A DNA stretch of 64,000 nt from Opisthocomus hoazin (lineage: Eukaryota; Chordata; Aves; Opisthocomiformes; Opisthocomidae). The notes under the pieces are model-generated. The model was given only the letters and a program-made list of their open reading frames with translations. It was not told the origin of the DNA and ran no database searches. A program made the position numbers and the translations under genes. Shown here piece by piece: positions 61,050 to 64,000 of this stretch. The stretch's first letter is position 1. Every line of letters starts with the position of its first letter. Location: the NCBI RefSeq assembly GCF_030867145.1, contig NC_134434.1, positions 5,952,001 through 6,016,000 of the forward strand, read 5' to 3'.

Positions 61050-63236
61050 GTGGGTGAGCGGCGGCGGGGCTGGGCCCGCGGGGCACCGGGCCGGCGGCCT
61101 GAGGGAGCCCGGCCGGGGGGAGGGGGGGGGGGTGACGCCCTCAGGCGCGGGGTCCCTCGGCCCGGTGGGAGCCGCGGGGTCTCGGCCTCCTCCCTCACGA
61201 TCGGCGCTTTCGGTTCGGCCGCCTCACGCCTTCCTCCCGCCGAGGACGAGCGGCCTCAGCGCTACCGGCGTCAGCGGCCCCCACGCCTTCCTCCGTGTCC
61301 CCCCCCGCCGTGCGGGCCGGCCCCGGCGTTGGGCGCTGGCCCGGGCGCGGCCCGCCGTGCTGCGGAGGGCGGGAGCAGCGGGCTGAGCCCGTCACGTCCC
61401 GGGCTTTGCCCTGTCCCGGTACCGCGATCGCAGTAGCGGATTGGGGGGGGGGGGGGGTTGTTGCACCTGAGGGTGCGGGAGGATGAGACCCGTCCCCTGC
61501 TCGAGGAGGAAGCGCTCCCCGCATTTCGCTCCGGTGGAAGAAGCGTTGCCATCGTGTTGGAAACGGGGCTGACGCATCAGTTAACAGAAACCCGCACTCC
61601 GAGCCGCTGCTCATAGAGGCGCTGCCAAAACCTCCGCGCGCGGTTTGGGAGCGGGCTCTTGATTTCGCTGCTGTCATCCTGACTTAATTGGTCATCCTCT
61701 GCTTACCTGCCTTCTCTCTTATCTAAATCACTCATCAGATTTTACGGTTTGGGCTGTGTAATAGTTGGACAAAGTCTTAGCGAAGTTTCTCAAAACAGCA
61801 AAGCGTTGTCAGACCTCAGCCCCCCTCAAGAGCGGGGCCGAGGTCCAGTGGCTCTTAAAGAGAGTTGTTTGACAAAGCTGTTTACGAACCAAGCCTGGAA
61901 AAACTATAAATAGAAAGGCAGTATAAATCACGAGCATGGGTGATGCCCAGGTTATAGTTTATCCATAAAGTAAGGTACTTCCTGCTCTGTGAAAGTGTAC
62001 ACGTAGGAACTGCAGATCTTTTTTGGAGGAGGCTTTCCTGCAGTTACTGCTTTTGATGGAAAAATTCTGGAAAGAGAGTGAAGCTTGAAAAAAATTGGTA
62101 TGGAGTACGTAGATTGTTATGCAGTCATTTGTTACTGCATCTTAAATCCTCATACCTCTCTCCATGCCAATTGCTTATTCTCTCTGGAATCTTCTTCTTT
62201 ATTTTTATTTTTTCACCGGTAAACTTAGTGCTAGAATTAATTTCCCTGTGTTTCCCTTATCAGTATGAGCACAGTGGGGTTTTTTTTGAAGTCCTGTGTA
62301 AGAGAAGTTTAAAATACTCTGTTGCTCCTAGGGAATATTTACCAAAACAACAAGAAGTAGTGCGGGGAAGTCTTTAGGTGATACAAGTCCTTCTGCACTT
62401 ACGCAGTAAAAACATACCTTTTTAGAAAGTGCTGTGATTTTAATAAATGTTGGTTTCATATCTCTGAAAATGTTAAAGGCAGTGATAACTTTCTACGCTT
62501 AGATATAAGTACATGTCAAATTTATAAGAATACAAATACTAGGTAACCTTAAAATAAGCTATCGGATGGTTTAATATATCCTGAAGTAAGCTTTTAAACA
62601 TACTTAATTTGTCTCGTGTTCATGCCAGGTAAATTTAACAACTGTAGAATGACTCTGGAGATCAGAGGGAAGTATAAATATCTGTAAAAGAGTTTGCTTG
62701 GTAGCACAGATTGGGGATTTAGTAATTAAAAATAGCATTTTTTCAAGTGTTAAGCTTATGCTACGGATATTATGCTGTTGATTGTGTCCATGTTTTTCAG
62801 ATAGCAAACATCTGTGTTTTGATATTACCTGAAAATGTAGTGCTTTGAGTTCATTTTTCAGAAACCTACTAATTTTACGGGGTGGATAGTCCTTTTGAGC
62901 TTAGATTGTACAGAGCAAGTGCATTGTGTGAATCTTTGCAGATTTGCAGGCTAGTGAAATAGTAGATGCTGAGAAACTCTGATTGCAACGCTCTTTCCTG
63001 TTGTTAAAGGTGTGAGAGTCCTCGTAGATGCCAGAGAGAAACTTCATATCCCTTGGGGAGATCCTGCTAACCAGAGCAATGGAGATACGATGATGGCTTT
63101 TGATACTCGGTCGGTGATGGTGGTGCAAGGCATGGTGGAGACGGCAGTTTTTTTACAGTACCTTCCAGCCATAAGAGCTCTGTGGGCGGACAGTGGAATC
63201 CAGCACGCGTACGACAGGCGCAGAGAATTCCAGCTG
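60767..63236 (+). CDS. GNA13: GNA13, G protein alpha-13, exons 1-2 (3' part outside window)
   Basis: Alpha subunit of the heterotrimeric G13 protein, which links receptors such as those for thrombin and S1P to RhoGEFs and RhoA at the plasma membrane. Exon 1 (60767-61049) and exon 2 (63010-63236) give 170 residues out of about 377, in phase. The start [12 protein letters not shown] matches G alpha-13, not G alpha-12. C14 and C18 are the palmitoylation sites of the family, and the P-loop GAGESGKST spans residues 55-63 with K61 intact. Exon 2 gives the helical domain ([52 protein letters not shown]). The switch regions and effector surface are in exons beyond position 64000. The start has A at -3 and G at +4. 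Some residues differ from what I recall of mammals (for example [11 protein letters not shown]), mainly in the variable helical-domain loop. Confidence 0.97.
61050..63009 (+). other. GNA13: GNA13 intron 1
   Basis: The CpG island continues to about 61650, with a 15-G run at 61443-61457. The rest is AT-rich intron without a CR1 or other repeat that I can name. No coding exon is seen. Confidence 0.7.
63010..63236 (+). CDS. GNA13: GNA13 exon 2
   Basis: Residues 95-170 in the helical domain. Acceptor TGTTAAAG has a weak pyrimidine tract, donor GTAAGA is good. The exon border and length (227 bases) agree with the mammalian gene as I know it. Confidence 0.96.
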
Positions 63237-64000
63237 GTAAGATTTGTGTTTCGGTGGTTTTAATTGAGTGCACGTGATTCTTGTTCTTGTGTTGCTTTTC
63301 CATAAAACAGCGATCAAGCGTCCTCCTTATGGTTCTTAAGCGTTTTTGCATGGTAGGCTGTTGCACTGTGGTATTGCAAACAGATGCATTTAGCTCCTCC
63401 CTGCCCCACCCCTTTTTTTTTGAAAAAAACAAGAATTGTAAAGAGCTTCTGACATAATTGTCCTCATTTCATATGTGAGAAAGCTGAGGTATACTGGGCT
63501 TTTATGTTTTGTAACAAAGCTGGTACCTGTGTAGTGTTTTTACCGTATGATTATTTCCATACTTTGTTAACTAGTACATCGACTTAAACAAAACAAAACA
63601 AATGGTTTGCAATAAAGGAAGACTTCATAGTAATGTGATTTTTTAAGAAAAGATACGCATGGGTTAATGAGAAGAATTTAAAAACCACTCCCTTCTCCAT
63701 TCCAATTTGAGCAATCTAGCAAACATTCCCTCTGTATACTTCCTGTTTAATTTTGAATGTCTGTGTTAATACTCATGTGATGAGATTTTTGTTGTATTGA
63801 AGTTCTCAGCTGAATATGGAGTATACAATTCAGTCGTGGGGTTGAGATGGAGTATACAATTCAGTAGTGGGATTGGAAAGGAAGAAGAAATATGTCTTGG
63901 TTCTTAAGCTGGAGCTTTAACTGTCCCTGACAGCTAAAGTCCCTTTGCTCCGTTTCCATGCAAGTGCTGCAAAAGGAAACGAAGAATATAAGTGAAGTTT
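63237..64000 (+). other. GNA13: GNA13 intron 2, partial
   Basis: AT-rich intron running off the window. A 31-bp tandem duplication of ATGGAGTATACAATTCAG lies at about 63815-63876. Nothing else is seen. Confidence 0.65.

Overview
This window is nuclear DNA from a bird. The evidence is at least fourteen CR1 LINE fragments with typical 3' ends ending in the CR1 8-bp terminal repeat, short GT-AG introns, GC-rich tandem arrays and vertebrate genes. The four genes belong to the neighbourhood of human chromosome 17 (ARHGAP44 17p12, FBXW10 17p11.2, GNA13 17q24). That is what a small avian chromosome like chicken chromosome 18 carries, but the species cannot be fixed by reading alone.

Layout. (1) Positions 774-26790, minus strand: sixteen coding exons giving about the first 508 residues of ARHGAP44 (RICH2), a BAR plus Rho-GAP protein; the C-terminal tail lies beyond the left edge. 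Its 12.6-kb first intron carries seven distinct tandem arrays, one ending about 18 bp from the exon 1 splice donor. (2) 26791-27060: its GC-rich promoter with a ZNF143/THAP11-type site, followed by another tandem array (27070-27660). (3) 27.7-38.9 kb: intergenic, with CR1 pieces and no gene I can support. (4) 39008-43692, plus strand: a complete nine-exon CYP2-family cytochrome P450 of 495 residues, with an unusual I-helix. (5) 47454-59219, plus strand: an FBXW10/CDRT1-like F-box and WD-repeat gene. Its exon chain is well conserved, but one WD-repeat exon carries a frame break. A CR1 reverse-transcriptase fragment lies between its 3' exons. (6) 60480-60766: a CpG-island promoter with three CACGTG E-boxes and a 19-G run, followed by exons 1 and 2 of GNA13 (170 residues); the rest lies beyond the right edge.

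The genes do not form a pathway. ARHGAP44 (switches off Rac/Cdc42) and GNA13 (switches on RhoGEFs) both act on Rho GTPase signalling, but their proximity is most simply conserved chromosome content. I found no RNA gene, CRISPR array, provirus or clearly new gene system. The points worth checking are the P450 active-site substitution, the FBXW10 frame break, the cluster of tandem arrays around the ARHGAP44 first exon, and the GNA13 promoter structure. Exon borders were set by hand from splice sites, reading phase and family knowledge. Comparisons with human proteins are from memory, not from a search.
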